Notes under the pieces: model-generated
Told to the model about the DNA's origin: nothing
Seen by the model: only the letters and a program-made list of their open reading frames with translations
Database searches by the model: none
Shown: piece after piece, positions 21,100 through 33,649 of the stretch
How the letters are laid out: each line of letters starts with the position of its first letter
Position numbering within the stretch: the stretch's first letter is position 1
Assembly: GCF_937616625.2 (NCBI RefSeq)
Contig: NC_065577.1
Coordinates: 10,519,001-10,583,000, forward strand
Direction: 5' to 3'
DNA length: 64,000 nucleotides
DNA from: Mercurialis annua
Lineage: Eukaryota; Streptophyta; Magnoliopsida; Malpighiales; Euphorbiaceae
Program-made: the position numbers and the translations under genes

Positions 21100-24000
21100 A
21101 CGGGTGTAAACGAACCAAGCCGTTCGCGAGCAGCTCAGTGTTCGGCTCGATAAGAGTTCAGTTCATGTTCGTTCGGATTCTAAACGAACCGAGCTTGAGC
21201 TTGATTTTATGTTCGTTAATATAAACAAGCCGAACGTGAACGTTGTGCTGTTCGGCTCGTTTACGTTCACGAACAGCTCGATTAAGTGTTCGTGAACGAG
21301 CTCTATTAAGTGGCCGTGAACAAGTTCGTGAATGAGCTCGATTAAGACTTCCTGAACAAGCTCATTTAAAACTCGATTAAGTGTTCGTGAACTAACTTGT
21401 ATCTAAATTTATTTATATAAATATATTATATAACTATAAAAATAAATATTTAACAAAAAACTACGTAGTTTTGAATAATAAAAATAATAACCTAAAATGC
21501 TAAGCAAACTAATAACCTAAACAGACTTTACAATTCTAAACCCTAATGCCTCTCCAATATTCAATTTCTTCACGCCACCTCTCCAATATTCAGTTTCTTC
21601 TTCGATTTGTTCACGCCAGTAACCCTTCACACTGGTGACTCTTCACGCCGCCATAGCGGTCTGCTCTTCGTCGCCTCTTCTCCTTCAACGTTGTGGTCTT
21701 TGTTATCTCTGCTTGTAATATCCCGTAAAAATTTTGAAATTTAATTTGCGAGTTTCGGAAATTATTTGAGTCGTTTACGTATTTGAAAATTTAGTTTGGT
21801 CCGATTCAAGTCCGGGTTGGGCGTGGTTCGACCAGTATTGGGTCGAACCAGGCCTCGTTTGAACCAAAGGTCTCAAACGAGACCTGGGTTGGTTCGGTCT
21901 CGAACGAGAATTGGAAATCTCGTTCGAGACTTCATAACCTTGGTAGGTCTCGAACGAGACCTGAAAATCTCGTTCGAAACCTGCCTGAGAATCGTGTTGA
22001 GGAACGATTCTGAAGCCCTTCCCCCGCATATCTTGGCCCCGAAATCTCCAACTTCTAACTTCACAATCCAAGCTCTATTTATTCCCTTGAATTCTCATCA
22101 ACCCTAGCCGTATATGTGTTCCTTGCATCTCTGAAAGTCATCAACTCCATCGCCATCATCAGTAAGCTCTTCCTTCACAAAACCCAGTTTTTGTTCAATT
22201 ACGTTGCTTCCGTTCGAAATTAATATCTCCCTCGTTTCAATACCAAATCGTGTTCCGTTTGATTCCAGAGATTGTAGACTCAGCCCTCTACAAGTCCGAG
22301 CTTAGTTTTCACACAACGGTGCATTAACTTTCTCGTATTTGATGTAACTGTTGCCGCATTTATGTAAATTCTATTTTTGAGTTCTAAATCGACCTCTTTG
22401 AATTTCAATCCGTTTCGCAGCCGTTTGGAGATCGAAATCAGTTTTGTTTGTTCCCCATGATAGTAGACTCGTTCCTCTACTTTTCTACACTTTTCTTTCG
22501 TCAAACGGTACGTTAATCAACCCGTATTAGTCACCGCCGTTTCACCGTTTTAAACGCGTATAAACTGTGAACTTAGAGAATTGTCACTGTCAAATTCATT
22601 CTTCATTCTTATACTTAGATTTCGATACCTTAATGTTATTAATCTATGGATTATTGGATTGTTCAGTTTTAAACTTCAGTTTGTGGTTGCCACGGTTTCG
22701 GCTTGGCTTCGTTTTCGTTTCTCTGTTAATTTTTAAACTACTGCCATTGATGTTATGTTCTTGAGTAATTGTTATTTAAATGGTGATATCAACTTGTTAG
22801 TCTTGATGGGGTCACAATTAGTTTTGATTGTTAAGGAAATTAATGAGTTAAGATAGCTTGGAATGAAGGTTTCTGCATTTCATTTTAGCCTCTGTATGTT
22901 GGGTTTCAATTTGACATGCTAAATGAAGAAGATGATGTTGTGGCAAGGGATGATTGGCCAATTTGAATTGTTTTTGGCTAATGGTTTGTTTTGGTCATTA
23001 AGTTTTTGTATCTAAAATACATTGGGTCCTAAACTTATCTTTTAACTGTTTTAATTGATTTTTGATTTCAATTTGCGAAATTGATTTCGACTTATTAATT
23101 AGCAATTAAATAATATTATTATTTATAAATTGAAATTTACTTGAGACATTTACATTTTACATTTTAATTTAATGTTAATCTTATTAAAAGAAAAAAATTA
23201 AATTATTTTAAATTAAATTATTTATTTGGACTATATAAAATGAGTATTGAAAATTTCATTTCTATTTGAAAGATTATCAATTTAGATATATTATTTTTAA
23301 TACCTAAAAATAATATTTGAGTTATTTAAAAATTAAATTAATAATTATTATTTAATTAATAAATTGAGATTTTGGCTTAGGGGGATAAAGTGATATTGTT
23401 GCCTCATTTTGTTATTTAATTATTTGATATATTTTCCGGTAATATTTAATTACTTGGGTTTCAAGCTATTGAGTTCTATTTTGATATTAATTAATATTTT
23501 ATATAATATTAGTTATAAATTGTGGTTTATAACTCTGGTTTTATGGTTGGGTCGGTTTGGACTTGGGTCACCGACATGTGGGTTTAACTTGGTAGTTTTG
23601 AAAAACTCGGCTAACTCACTATTTGAGTAATTGATTTTATTTATCAAATAAATATTATTTTAATAATATTTTCGGATTGGATTTAAGTGCGAACTCAATA
23701 GTCTTGAATTAATTACGGCATTACATTTTATTTGAGAATCGTGTTTTTCTGTGATTTATCTGGTTATTTAATTATGCTGGTCCTACGTGGTGTCTAGTGA
23801 TCTTAGAGTTAGGGGTCGTACGGATTTTAATCTATTTATTATTTTAGACCCGTCGACTGCTCGTGCTTCGGAGTCTACGCAGGGTTAACTGTTTGCTAAG
23901 ATCACGTGGATAAGCAAACTGTGAGTTTGTAGTGCTATTTACCGCTTTATTAAGTACCGCATCGTATTTTAATATTATAAATGTTTGTGAACTGTTTTTA

Positions 24001-25789
24001 CGGATTATGGAACTGGATTGAAACGAGCTACTCGATAGGCTTGTATCGAGACTGTGTGCACCGGTGAGTACTCTGGGAAACGGCAGACTAAAGTCTTGCT
24101 TACGCTGGTATATGTTTATGACGAGAATTTGTTCCCGTCCACTCTGGGTTTATCAGTATGCTATGTCATACTTACGCTGAGATCATTTCAATACTGTTTT
24201 CCATAATCATACTATATTAGTATAAACTGTTTTGATTTAAGGGTTTTAAACTTAATAAATGTAAAAAGTATTGCGAACTCATCTCAGTATATATGACCCC
24301 GTTGTTTTCCCAAATTTTCCAGGTTTATGATTCAAAAGCTGGTCCACTCCGATTCTTTTGATTCCTCGAAGGTTTTTGTGTTATTAAACTAGTTTCTGTG
24401 TTCGAACTCTTAGACCGCAGTAGAACTAGTTTATATATTACATTTGTTATTACTTTTGGGATTATCGATTAGATCGATTATTTATTATTAGCATGTTTAC
24501 ACTGGATTATTTTAATATTATATTTAAGGCATGTTGTTGAGCATTTTGGACATTTAAGTTATTTATATTAGAACTGTAAAATAAATTGCTAGACTTAGGT
24601 TGGAGTCTCGGTTGCCCCCCGAGCAATTTCTGCAGGTTTAAATGATTATTTGATTTCCGCAAGACTTGCTACGGGTTTTGGTACGACCATACCCATACCC
24701 TAGCGCCGGTCACGATTCATGAAATTGGGTCGTGACACTGCTCCTTCGACGACCTGCTTTTCGGCCACCTCTTTTGTTCATCGGTCTTCTTCTACTCAAA
24801 ATCTCTGGTGTTCGTTCTCCCCTGCTCCATCGTCGACCACAGCTTCTTCCCTGAGGTTAGTAATTTGAAAGCTGTTGAAATCCTTCATTACTTTGTTTTC
24901 TTCTTTTATCTATACTAGCTTTCTAAACAAATCACCTACTCGTCCTAAACAAATCAATAATCACATTTGAAATAGGGCTGTTCATAGAATGCAAAAAAAA
25001 GACACTGAAATGCCTATAATGAAAATCCATAAAGAGATGAGAATAATTACTACTTTCTGCAAGGTAATGTCATAATAGAAAATTATTATACTATACCTTT
25101 TTCAGCCACATTTAAATCAAAACTTCATTTGTATAATATCATTAATTAAGGTAAATGTTGTCATTTTATACCTGTTATTTAACTATTATATTTAAAATTA
25201 TTGTTCTATTATATCTGATTATTATTTGTATTTCTCTTTGTTTTTTTGGGACAAGGATGATATCAATGAGTACATGATCCCAATAATTCATAATTTAGAG
25301 AAGATCTTTCAGAATGTTTATTTCTAATGGCTTTTTGGACAATCGGTTGTTAAATTTATCTTTAGAATTTTATGTTGCTTATATATTTTGTAATTTATGT
25401 TTGGATAATTTTTTTGTTGGATTTATTGGCTGTACTTTGAAATTTATTATGTGTTTGAAAAAAAAATCATTATTAGGTAGAACGTGTTTGGCAGAACGAG
25501 TTAAACTCGTGTTCGTTTGTTTAGCCACTAAACGAATGGGCTCGCGAACAGACTTATCGAACAGGCTCGCGAGCGAGCTCGTTTATTACTTATCGAGCTC
25601 GTTCGCGATCCTGTTCGCGAGCTTGTTCGTTTAGCGGCTAAACGAACGAACATGAGCTGAACACGAACCGAACATGAACACCTTGTTTAAAGCTCGAATG
25701 AACATGAACCGAACATGAACACCTTGTTCGCTAAATGAGCTGAACATGAACACTTCAAATCTCGGTTTGGCTCGGTTCATTTACACCTC
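21100..25789. mobile_element. hAT-like element interrupted by a solo LTR
   Basis: The left end ACGGGTGTAAACGAACCAAG and the right end GGTTCATTTACACCTCT are inverted copies, and both subterminal regions are rich in GTTCGTGAACGAGCTCG-type words (21110-21400 and 25485-25760). These ends are typical of plant hAT MITEs. A clear 8-bp duplication was not found. The middle holds a 3.0 kb solo LTR. Confidence 0.6.
21714..24737 (+). mobile_element. Solo LTR of a Ty3-gypsy (Tekay-like) retrotransposon, 3.0 kb
   Basis: It starts TGTAATATCCCGTAAAAAT and ends GGGTCGTGACA, with a perfect 5-bp duplication CTGCT at 21709-21713 and 24738-24742. The TGTAATATCCC start and GTCGTGACA end are those of long chromovirus LTRs. 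No gag, pol, primer site or second LTR is present, so this is a solo LTR from LTR-LTR recombination. Orientation follows the TG...CA reading and the family ends. Confidence 0.85.
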
Positions 25790-25792
25790 TAC

Positions 25793-26060
25793 CCGCACGT
25801 AACTCCACCTTAACCAACTCAGCTTCTTGTTAGAGCATCCATAATGGTCACTCATCCTTCTCATTGCTTCCACTCAAGACTCTTTAATCTTGTAGTTCTC
25901 CCGCACGTAGCTCCACCTTAACCAACTCAGCTTCTTGTTAGAGCATCCACAATGGTCACTCATTCTTCCCATTGCTTCCACTCAAGACTCTTTAACCCTG
26001 TAATTCTCCCGCACGTAACTCCATCTTAACCAACTCAGCTTCTTGTTAGAGCATCCACAA
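25793..26060. repeat. 108-bp tandem repeat, about 2.5 copies
   Basis: Copies start CCGCACGTA at 25793, 25901 and 26009. Each holds CCAACTCAGCTTCTTGTTAG and GAGCATCCACAATGG; the last copy runs into the MITE that starts at about 26049. Confidence 0.88.
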
Positions 26061-26158
26061 TGGTTTACACTCTAATGAGTGTAATAACATGCCATATCAT
26101 TATTCCATTATACTTTCGTCCATTACACTTTTCTCCACTATCAATTATACCTTTAAAG

Positions 26159-26976
26159 CAGTGTTTTGAAAACAGAACCGGTGACAGAACCGGTGTGATA
26201 ATCGGTTCAGGGTTTAACCGGCTGGACCTGTTTAATCACCGGTTTAACCGGTTGGACCGGTTTAGTCACTGGTTCAACCAATTGTATTAAAACAGGGGAC
26301 ACTATTGTGTCTTATCAACCTGCCAGCTTACCATGAGCTGTGACCCACTACTGTATATTATGACATTTAAACTTCTTTTTTTTTTCTTTTACAATACAAA
26401 TTATTGTTCTTATAGACCATTATCATAGTTTTTTTCTTCTCTTAACTTATATTCTTTTCTTCTCTTTCTACTTATTTCTTATCAAATCTATAACACAGAG
26501 AAGAAAATAAGCAAAATGAAGTAAAAAAAATCATCTAATTTTGAGTCTTCATCATGTCAACTCATCTTCATAGTACAAATAATCTTTACTCTCAGAACCT
26601 TAACCATAGTAGTGCCAGAAATTCAGTTGTAGAATTACTATTTTCTTCCTTTAACCATCTCTCAATAGATTTATTTTTATATTATCTTTCTTAAAACCTA
26701 AAACTCTTTAAATAATAACATATTCGCTTAGATCGATGTTTTTGAATTTTTTCTTATCACAAATTTCATTGTTTCTGTAATAAAATTCATAGATCTAATA
26801 TAATATGGTTTGTTGGTAGTGAACCGGACATGTTTTCTGGTTTAGCTGGTTCAACAGTCCGGTTTTTTCCGGTTTAAAACCATTGAACCGTAAATCCAGT
26901 TCTTAAGGTAGAAAGGACCGTACTAGTCTCTGCTTTCCGGCCGAACCGGCCAGTTCGGTCTGGTTTTAGAACAATG
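26159..26976. mobile_element. hAT MITE with ACCGG repeats
   Basis: Ends CAGTGTTTTGAAAAC and inverted CATTGTTCTAAAAC are flanked by CTTTAAAG and CATTAAAG, an 8-bp duplication with one mismatch. Both subterminal regions contain many AACCGGTT words, giving strong self-complementarity. Confidence 0.7.
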
Positions 26977-27205
26977 CATTAAAGCATAATGAATAGGTCC
27001 CATAATATTTATTTTTACCATATTTATACCTATAATCATTTATTTTCATAAGAGAGAATTAAAAAAAATTGAAGAATTGTATATAAAAAAGGAGTAGAAT
27101 TGAATATTTATAATAAATATTACAAAATTTGTTTTTTAGAGTTGAATTTGGTTTGCAGATTTGCACCTTCAAATCAAATTCAATTTCTTACCATAGCATA
27201 CTGTA

Positions 27206-27450
27206 GGAGAAATTCTTATGTGAGCCTAATTTGCCACGTAGGATTATGAACAATCCATTAAATGCATGACACATTGTGTAATTAAATGGCATAACCAATC
27301 AATAAATAGCGTTTAATTCTAATTAAAAGATCACTAATTAATGATACAATTTATTGATTGGTTATGGTATTTAATTACACCACGTGTTATGCATTAAATG
27401 AATGGTTCATAATCCTACATGGCGTATTAGGTTCACACAAGTATTTCTCC
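27206..27450. mobile_element. MULE-like MITE, 245 bp
   Basis: Nearly palindromic, with ends GGAGAAATTCTTATGTGAGC and inverse; TACTGTA is duplicated on both sides (27199-27205 and 27451-27457). A close relative is at 30974-31208. Confidence 0.8.
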
Positions 27451-28445
27451 TACTGTAGGCAACGGTAGGAAACCCACTTTTTACATCTTAAATGTAAAAA
27501 TTGAGGCCACACTGTTGGTATAGAACCGTTTTATATCATGAAATGATTCTATACAAATATTTATTACACTTTCTCTCACTATAGCAGAAAGTGTAATGAT
27601 GAGTATAATAGAGGGTTCTTACATTCTCTATTATACCCACCGTGGATGCTTATATATATATACAAAAAACAACAATTATTTGTTTACATAATTTAATCAC
27701 ACATTCTAGGATAATTATTTTTATTATGATTAATAAGTTTTTTAAATAATTATTTTTTAAATAAATAAATAATTATTATTTTTATTATTTCATAAATAAT
27801 TATGTTTTATTTAAATATTATTATATTTACTTAAAATATTTAATAAATATTTTTTAAATAATTTATTTTTTGGCAACGCAGTCTAGCGACGGATGTTAAA
27901 TCCGTCGCAAAAGACGAATTTAAAGACTGATTTTAGTCCGTCGCCAATTGCGTCAACAAAAATTGCGGAAGTTATCCTGCAATTATTTAGCGACGAGTTT
28001 AGGGACAGATTAAAAATCTGTCGCTAAATTTGTCAAAATAATTGGCGGGAAATGAGGATTTAGCAACTGATTTTTAAGAAAAAATTAGCGATGGAATTTG
28101 AATCCATCGCAAAAACATTTTTTTCTATTAGCATTAGAAGCCATTTTAAGTAGTTTGAAACTATTTCTTATCGACTGTTTTAAACCTTTTTCAAAGCTTT
28201 ATATACTGTTTGAAACCTTTGTAAATTGTTGTTGTAAAACCATTTGAAACTGTTTTTAGATAAATGTTGTAGATTATGTTTTTGGAATATGTTTGAAACT
28301 CTTTTGTAGTTTTTTAAACGATTGCAAAATTGTATTTTAAAAACTATTTGAAATCTTTTTATAAATAGTATTTTTTTAAATGGTTGTCAAAGTATTATTT
28401 AGCAACTGATTTAAAAACTGTTTTTTTGTAAGTTGCAAATTATCA

Positions 28446-29397
28446 CTACAAGAAATTTGATTTTTAGAAACGTCGGTTGTCGTTATGAAAATTCAAAATA
28501 TGATTATTAAATTTTTTCAACAATGATAAACGTGGTTGTGCGTGTCGGCGTAATGTAATGTTTTTCATAATGACTTTTTTTAGTAATGATCGTTGCTATG
28601 TTACAAAAGCTATACGATTGGTTGTTAAAAGATATTAATAACTATAAAAAGTCGTTATCGAAACATTGTTTTCTATAAAAAGTCGTTAAAAGATATTAAT
28701 AACTATAATAACTATGATTTAAGTATTTTCTAAAAAGTCCTAAAAAAATAGTTACAAATCATGAATGATTTAAAAAAGTTTTAGTTAACATAAGAATAAA
28801 ATTTATCATTTTGAATAATTTTAAAAATAAGTAATCCAATCAATTACGTTTCTGTAACCTAAAAGAATCTTATAAAAAAAAAAAATTAAATATCGATGCT
28901 TTGCCAAAACACACATTTTATAATAGAATGTGAGCATCCATTTTATTGACAATTGGAAAACGAATTACACAAACATATTTGACGGATGTTGTAAAGTATT
29001 AAGAGTCACAATATTTGATTTATAGGTACTTCGAGAAAACAGAAGAAAATCATTGAAGAAATAGAAGACACAATTTTGACAATTTTTTATAAAAATTATA
29101 ATAACAAAAATATATAATATGTATTCAATAGTTTAAAAAAAAATTATTATTATAATTATCAAAATATATTTTATTTTATTAGTATATACATTGTAAAATT
29201 TTAGTTTTTTTTTGCATTGTTTGTACTTCTCTATCTCATTATGATGGTCAATTTTATGAGCATAAATTAAAAGAAATTAAATATAAGAACTAAATAAAGG
29301 CAAAAGTTTTAAAAAAGCTTATATAAACAAAATACTAAAAAATACACGGGTCTAAAGATGGTTTTACCCTTTATTAATGTTTAGGGTAAATATATAT
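28446..29397. other. Possible CACTA left end and AT-rich DNA
   Basis: CACTACAAGAAATTTG at 28446 is followed by AACGTCGGTTGTCGTTATG and repeated GTCGTTA words up to 28700, the layout of a CACTA subterminal region. No matching right end was found. The rest is AT-rich without a gene. Confidence 0.35.
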
Positions 29398-30347
29398 ATG
29401 AACAAAGGATAACTTTACCTCCTAAACTTGGCGCAAAGTATTAAAAACGTCCAAATTAATAAAACGGGATCACTTTTACCCTGAACTTGTCAAATTTGGT
29501 ACAAAAACCACCTTCCCCACTCTCACCTAAGAGAGTGAGATACACTCTCTAACCCTAGGTGGTTTTTAATGGCTAAAGGCTTAAAATGATCCTATTTGTT
29601 TTTAGCTCATTTTAGATTAATACCAAATAATTAAAAAAAACATATAAATCCTTTTTATTTTAAAACATTATATATCCAATTAATATTAGTTAAAAATATA
29701 GAGAATTATTATACAATTTTTACAAAAAAAAAATCAATTTTTTTTTTAAAAAATTCCTCCGGCGAGGAGGAGCAGCTCCTCCTCGCCTCAGAAGAGGAGC
29801 AGCTGCTCCTCTTCTCAGAGGAGGAGTCCTCCTCGCCTGCTCCTCGCCTGAGGAGCGATTCGCTCCTCAGGCTGAGGAGCAAGGAGCAAATCTGCTCCTC
29901 GTCAAACCCACCGCGCAAGGTGGGTTGTTTAAAATAGACCCGACGTCGGGTCTGTTGTTTACAGACCCACCAGAGGGTCTGGCGGCAGGTCAAGAACAGA
30001 CCCGCCGGTGGGTCTGTTCATCTTCACCAGATTGGCCTTCGGCCAATCTGTTGAAGAAAGTAAAAGAAAATTGTAAATTTTTATTTTGGGGAAAAGATTC
30101 AAAAAGATCCCTGTTTTTATTTATTTTAATCATAATTTAATTATATTTAATTAGTATTTAAATGTGATTAATTAGAGTTAATTATGGTTTTTATTAAACT
30201 CACTCTCCAATTAAGTGCCACGTCAGCACTGAGGGGGATTTCGATCCGGTTTTGCTAAGTTCAGGGTAAAAGTGATCTGATTTTCGTAATTTGGACATTT
30301 TTGATATTTTGCGCCAAGTTCAGGGGGTAAAGTGATTCTTTGTTCAT
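29398..30347. mobile_element. Foldback element with GC-rich hairpin core
   Basis: The outer arms match as inverted copies: ATGAACAAAGGATAACTTTA at the left and its partner ending TTTGTTCAT at 30347, including TTGGCGCAAA and GGGTAAAAGTGATC words. The core at 29757-30055 is GC-rich in an AT-rich setting and consists of stacked palindromes such as GAGGAGCAGCTCCTC, GAGCGATTCGCTC, GACCCGACGTCGGGTC and GATTGGCCTTCGGCCAATC. Open frames crossing the core come from this repeat. No target duplication was confirmed. Confidence 0.65.
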
Positions 30348-30348
30348 A

Positions 30349-30903
30349 TCTATACTATATATAAAAGCACGGATGGGGGGGGGGCAGACAAATTTACCGA
30401 ATAATCCTTTTCAGTTTAGTATTAAATAAAGGTTTTATAGTCATTACCTAATTAGTTATTTAATTAATCACTATTGTAATTATAGTCCTAATAAGAATAG
30501 GTAGCTAACTTATCTTCAATTTAGTTTTAATATATAAAAAATAACTAAATTGTCTCCAAATTAGTAGGAATACCTATCTTTTAGTTTGATTGAACTACAA
30601 AATTAAAATACTGTATTTGGTCAATATATTACTATTTAAATTTCTATCTTATTATTTTTAAAGATATTATTAATAAAATTAAGTTAATTATGTAATTATG
30701 GTTATTATAAAATCAAAAGAATAATAAATTCAGTATGGAACAAATTTAATAACCGAATATATTATATTTATTTTTACCAAAATTCTTAACTAATTTAATA
30801 TTAATTATAAATAAAAAATTGATATAATTATAATAAATTTACTAATATGTTCATTGACCAGTTACGTTACGAGCCACGTGCATAGCATGTAATGCGAAAC
30901 TAG
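30349..30903 (+). mobile_element. Non-autonomous Helitron, 555 bp
   Basis: It starts TCTATACTATATATAAAAGC after an A and ends GCGAAACTAG before a T, matching Helitron rules (5' TC, 3' CTRR, insertion between A and T, no target duplication). A palindromic CGTGCATAGCATG lies about 10 bases before the end. A run of ten G is at 30374-30383. No Rep/helicase is encoded. Confidence 0.7.
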
Positions 30904-30973
30904 TATATATATATATATCAAAAAGTATAAGAAAGGGACAAATAAAATGAAATGTAATGAGTAATTATTTTAT

Positions 30974-31208
30974 GAGGAATATTTGTGTGAACCTAGTTTG
31001 CCACGTAGAATTATGAACTATCCATTCAATACATAACACGTGGCGTTATTAAATGTTGTATCCAATCAATAAATATCTCATTAATTAATGATATTTTAAT
31101 TAGAATTAAATGTATTTTATTGATTGGATACAACATTTAATAGCGCCACGTGTCATGTATTTAATGGATAGTTCATAATGGCAAACTAGGTTCACACAAG
31201 TATTTCTC
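30974..31208. mobile_element. MULE-like MITE, 235 bp
   Basis: Nearly palindromic, with ends GAGGAATATTTGTGTGAACC and inverse, and a perfect 9-bp duplication TTATTTTAT at 30965-30973 and 31209-31217. It lies about 0.6 kb upstream of the peroxidase TATA box. Confidence 0.88.
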
Positions 31209-31804
31209 TTATTTTATGTTTCAAAATTAAAATTAAAATTAAAAACATGCCATGTTTATGATAAAAGACATATTGTCTAAAACCAAAAATAAAACTAATG
31301 CCATGTTCATTATGTAAGACATATTATCTCAAAAGTTATATTTTGAAGCATGCAGGTGTTGGAAAGCAAAAGGAAACACATCATAGAGACTCGTGTGTTT
31401 GCAGTCATTTTTAGTACAACTTAACTTTTATTTGACTTACCCGCCGATCACTACACCAAACCAATTTTCACTTCCTTTTTAGTTCATAGAGCTTCCCTTT
31501 TCATTAGTTTATTAATAAATTGCAGTACAGTTTTTAATTTTTGTACTTCATCTCTCACCAAATCTGTGCTTTCCTGTATATTAACCAACTTGATAGATAT
31601 GAGCCAACAGCCACAAAAATAATAATTAAAACATTTTTCATATTTGTTTTTATAGAGTTTAACTTGCTGATCATTTATAGTAAAGAATACTCAGGTTCAG
31701 GATACTTGGTCTCAAAGCACAAACTATTTTCTATCAGAGTAACTTGAAAGTATATGAAATCTAGATTATTATTTTTAAATGTATCCTTCAATTGTGTAGC
31801 TCAC

Positions 31805-31813
31805 TATATATAA
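31805..31813 (+). promoter_or_regulatory. TATA box of the peroxidase gene
   Basis: TATATATAA lies 66 bases before the start codon, so transcription should start near 31838-31845 with a leader of about 35-40 bases. Confidence 0.65.
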
Positions 31814-31878
31814 TAATGCCCTTGGAACTCGTATCATTCACCAGCTTTCCTTCATAATTTCTATCTGAAAACTAGCAG

Positions 31879-33104
31879 ATGGCTACTACAAAATTCTCAT
31901 TCTTAACGATTTCGCTTTTCTTATTCGTAGTATCACATTCAGAAGCTGCGCTTGATGCTCATTACTATGACCAAACATGTCCACAAGCTGAGAAAATAAT
32001 CCTACAGACAGTTCGTAATGCTTCGATCTATGATCCTAAAGTCCCAGCTCGTCTCCTCAGAATGTTCTTCCATGACTGTTTCATAAGGGTACATCATAGA
32101 TCACATGCATGCCTACAAACACAAACTTATGCATGCAATTAAATTTCATTACTCAATGTCAAGATAGACATATTCACATGATTGTGCAATTTAGTTTGGT
32201 CACATGTTTATAAGCATGTTAAAAGTAATGAAACATGTCTGATCTCATTGTTTACATATTGACAGGGATGTGATGCATCAATTTTGCTGGACTCTACCTC
32301 TCAAAACCAAGCGGAGAAAGACGGTCCTCCAAATATCTCAGTTCGATCCTTCTATGTGATCGATGATGCCAAAGCTGTGCTCGAGGCAGTTTGTCCGCAC
32401 ACCATTTCATGTGCGGACATCATAGCAATAGCAGCAAGAGATGTGGTAGCCATGGTAATGAAACAAATATACTATAAAACTATCTTGTGAAGGCCTTAAC
32501 TTATTATCATATATATATTTATGTTCTTCTATTCCATCAGTCAGGAGGACCTTATTGGAACGTATTGAAAGGAAGGAAGGACGGAAGGGTGTCGAAAGCT
32601 AATGACACCATTAACCTTCCGGCCCCAACATTCAACGCGACGCAGCTCATTCAAAGCTTTGCGAAGAGAGGTCTCGGAGTCAAAGACATGGTTGCTTTAT
32701 CGGGCGGCCACACTCTTGGTTTTTCACACTGCTCCTCATTCGAAGCACGGCTTCACAATTTCAGTTCAGTGCATGACATTGATCCAAGCATGAACAGCGA
32801 GTTTGCAGAGAAGCTACGAAACAAATGCCCACAACCAAACGCGGATCATACTGCAGGAGAGTTCCTGGATACGACCTCTGCGGCTTTTGATAATGACTAC
32901 TACAAGCAAATCATCAAAGGAAAGGGCGTCTTTGGATCGGATCAAGCGTTGCTTGGTGATTACAGGACCCGGTGGATTGTTGAAACATTTGCTCAGGATC
33001 AAAGCTTATTCTTTAGGGAATTTGCTGCTTCAATGGTAAAACTTGGAAATATTGGGGTGACTGAAAATGGAGAAGTCAGAAGTAATTGCAGAGTGGTTAA
33101 CTGA
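31879..33104 (+). CDS. Class III secretory peroxidase, PRX66-like, complete
   Basis: Three exons, 31879-32088, 32266-32454 and 32541-33104, give 320 residues, the usual family length. Both introns are GT-AG and phase 0. Residues 1-24 form a signal peptide ending before [12 protein letters not shown]. The distal heme site is R61-MFFHDC with catalytic H65; the proximal heme ligand is H190 in [14 protein letters not shown]34, C67, C72 and C197 belong to the disulfide set. Class III peroxidases oxidise phenolics such as monolignols with hydrogen peroxide in the cell wall or vacuole. The motifs [18 protein letters not shown] and IVETFAQDQ are those of Arabidopsis PRX66, associated with lignifying vessels; that role is inference. 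Typical family genes have three introns, so one has been lost. AATAAA at 33219-33224 is a plausible polyadenylation signal. Confidence 0.96.
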
Positions 33105-33309
33105 GACAGAGATGGCGAGGGAGTGCAGTCTTTTTTGGAGGGTTCTCTTTTGTATATCTTTTTTTTTTCAGATCAAAATAATGAGAGGCTGAACATCTTA
33201 TAAGTGATTCTTTATCTCAATAAATTCATTATTCATTTCGGTTGATTGTTGCAACTATTTTCCATGCTTAGACCAATTCCACTTTAGCATCGTATGAATT
33301 TTTTTACCA

Positions 33310-33459
33310 ACCGAAAATTTAATTTACCGACGGATTGTATGCTGCGTTCCAAGCAATACGAAGACCATGAATGCGACCCCAAGCCTCCGCTTCAAGCACA
33401 CTGCAATATCCCAAATTTAGGGTACAACCCCTGAGCCACCGTCCTGTATGAGATCTGAT
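33310..33459 (-). pseudogene. LINE (L1) RNase H fragment, part cut off by the copia insertion
   Basis: The minus strand reads SGGLGSHSWSSYCLERSIQS in one frame and EAWGRIHGLRIAWN in another, the pattern of the plant L1 C-terminal RNase H (AEAWGLREGLRLAW). It continues at 39444-39840 on the other side of the copia element. Frameshifts and stops show it is dead. Confidence 0.65.
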
Positions 33460-33647
33460 TGTTAGATAATGCAAACAATTATACGAGTTACGTATTATGT
33501 CAAATATAATTACAGTAGAAAAATTCCCAGGAAAGATCGGAGGATCACAAGCGGACCGCTTAAATACCGATCTTTCCTGGGAATTTTTCTACTGTAATTA
33601 TATTTGACATAATACGTAACTCGTATAATTGTTTGCATTATCTAACA
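33460..33647 (+). repeat. 5' LTR reduced to an inverted-plus-direct copy of the LTR 3' end
   Basis: Bases 33460-33570 are the reverse complement of the last part of the 3' LTR (39328-39438 region). Bases 33567-33647 are the direct copy of the last 81 bases. The two share CCGA at the junction (33567-33570). U3, the TATA box and the rest of the 683-bp LTR are absent. The left terminus is TGTTAGATAATGC, the inverse of the right terminus GCATTATCTAACA. Confidence 0.92.
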
Positions 33648-33649
33648 AG

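Larger units (their letters stand above)
26049..27651. mobile_element. MITE with AGCATCCACAATGG ends, carrying two younger MITEs
   Basis: The left end GAGCATCCACAATGGT and the right end ACCCACCGTGGATGCT are inverted copies, and both subterminal parts hold AGTGTAAT and ATTATACTC-type words. The interior is expanded by two insertions (26159-26976 and 27206-27450). A TA at each edge may be the target duplication. Confidence 0.55.
20532..28130. mobile_element. Possible CACTA-like element with nested insertions
   Basis: The left end reads CACTACTAGAATTATG followed by TTTAGCGACG repeats (20550-20680). A second block of the same subterminal repeats lies at 27885-28110 and ends near TTTTTTCTATTAG, a degraded inverse of the left end. 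Both sides are bordered by the same GTTTGAAACTG array. No 3-bp duplication could be confirmed, so the limits are tentative. Confidence 0.45.

Noticed and set aside
21796..22107. Arg-rich overlapping open frames on both strands near 21775-22107
   Set aside because: They lie in the start of a solo LTR, in a segment repeating TCTCGAACGAGA-like palindromic words; no coding evidence.
29709..30140. Ser/Glu-rich open frames across the GC-rich core
   Set aside because: They arise from the stacked palindromes of a foldback element; all show only repeat-derived composition and no domain.
33460..33647. Independent inverted-repeat MITE next to a copia element
   Set aside because: Both arms are copies of the copia LTR end and the CTGAT duplication encloses the complete copia unit, so it is the element's own aberrant LTR.
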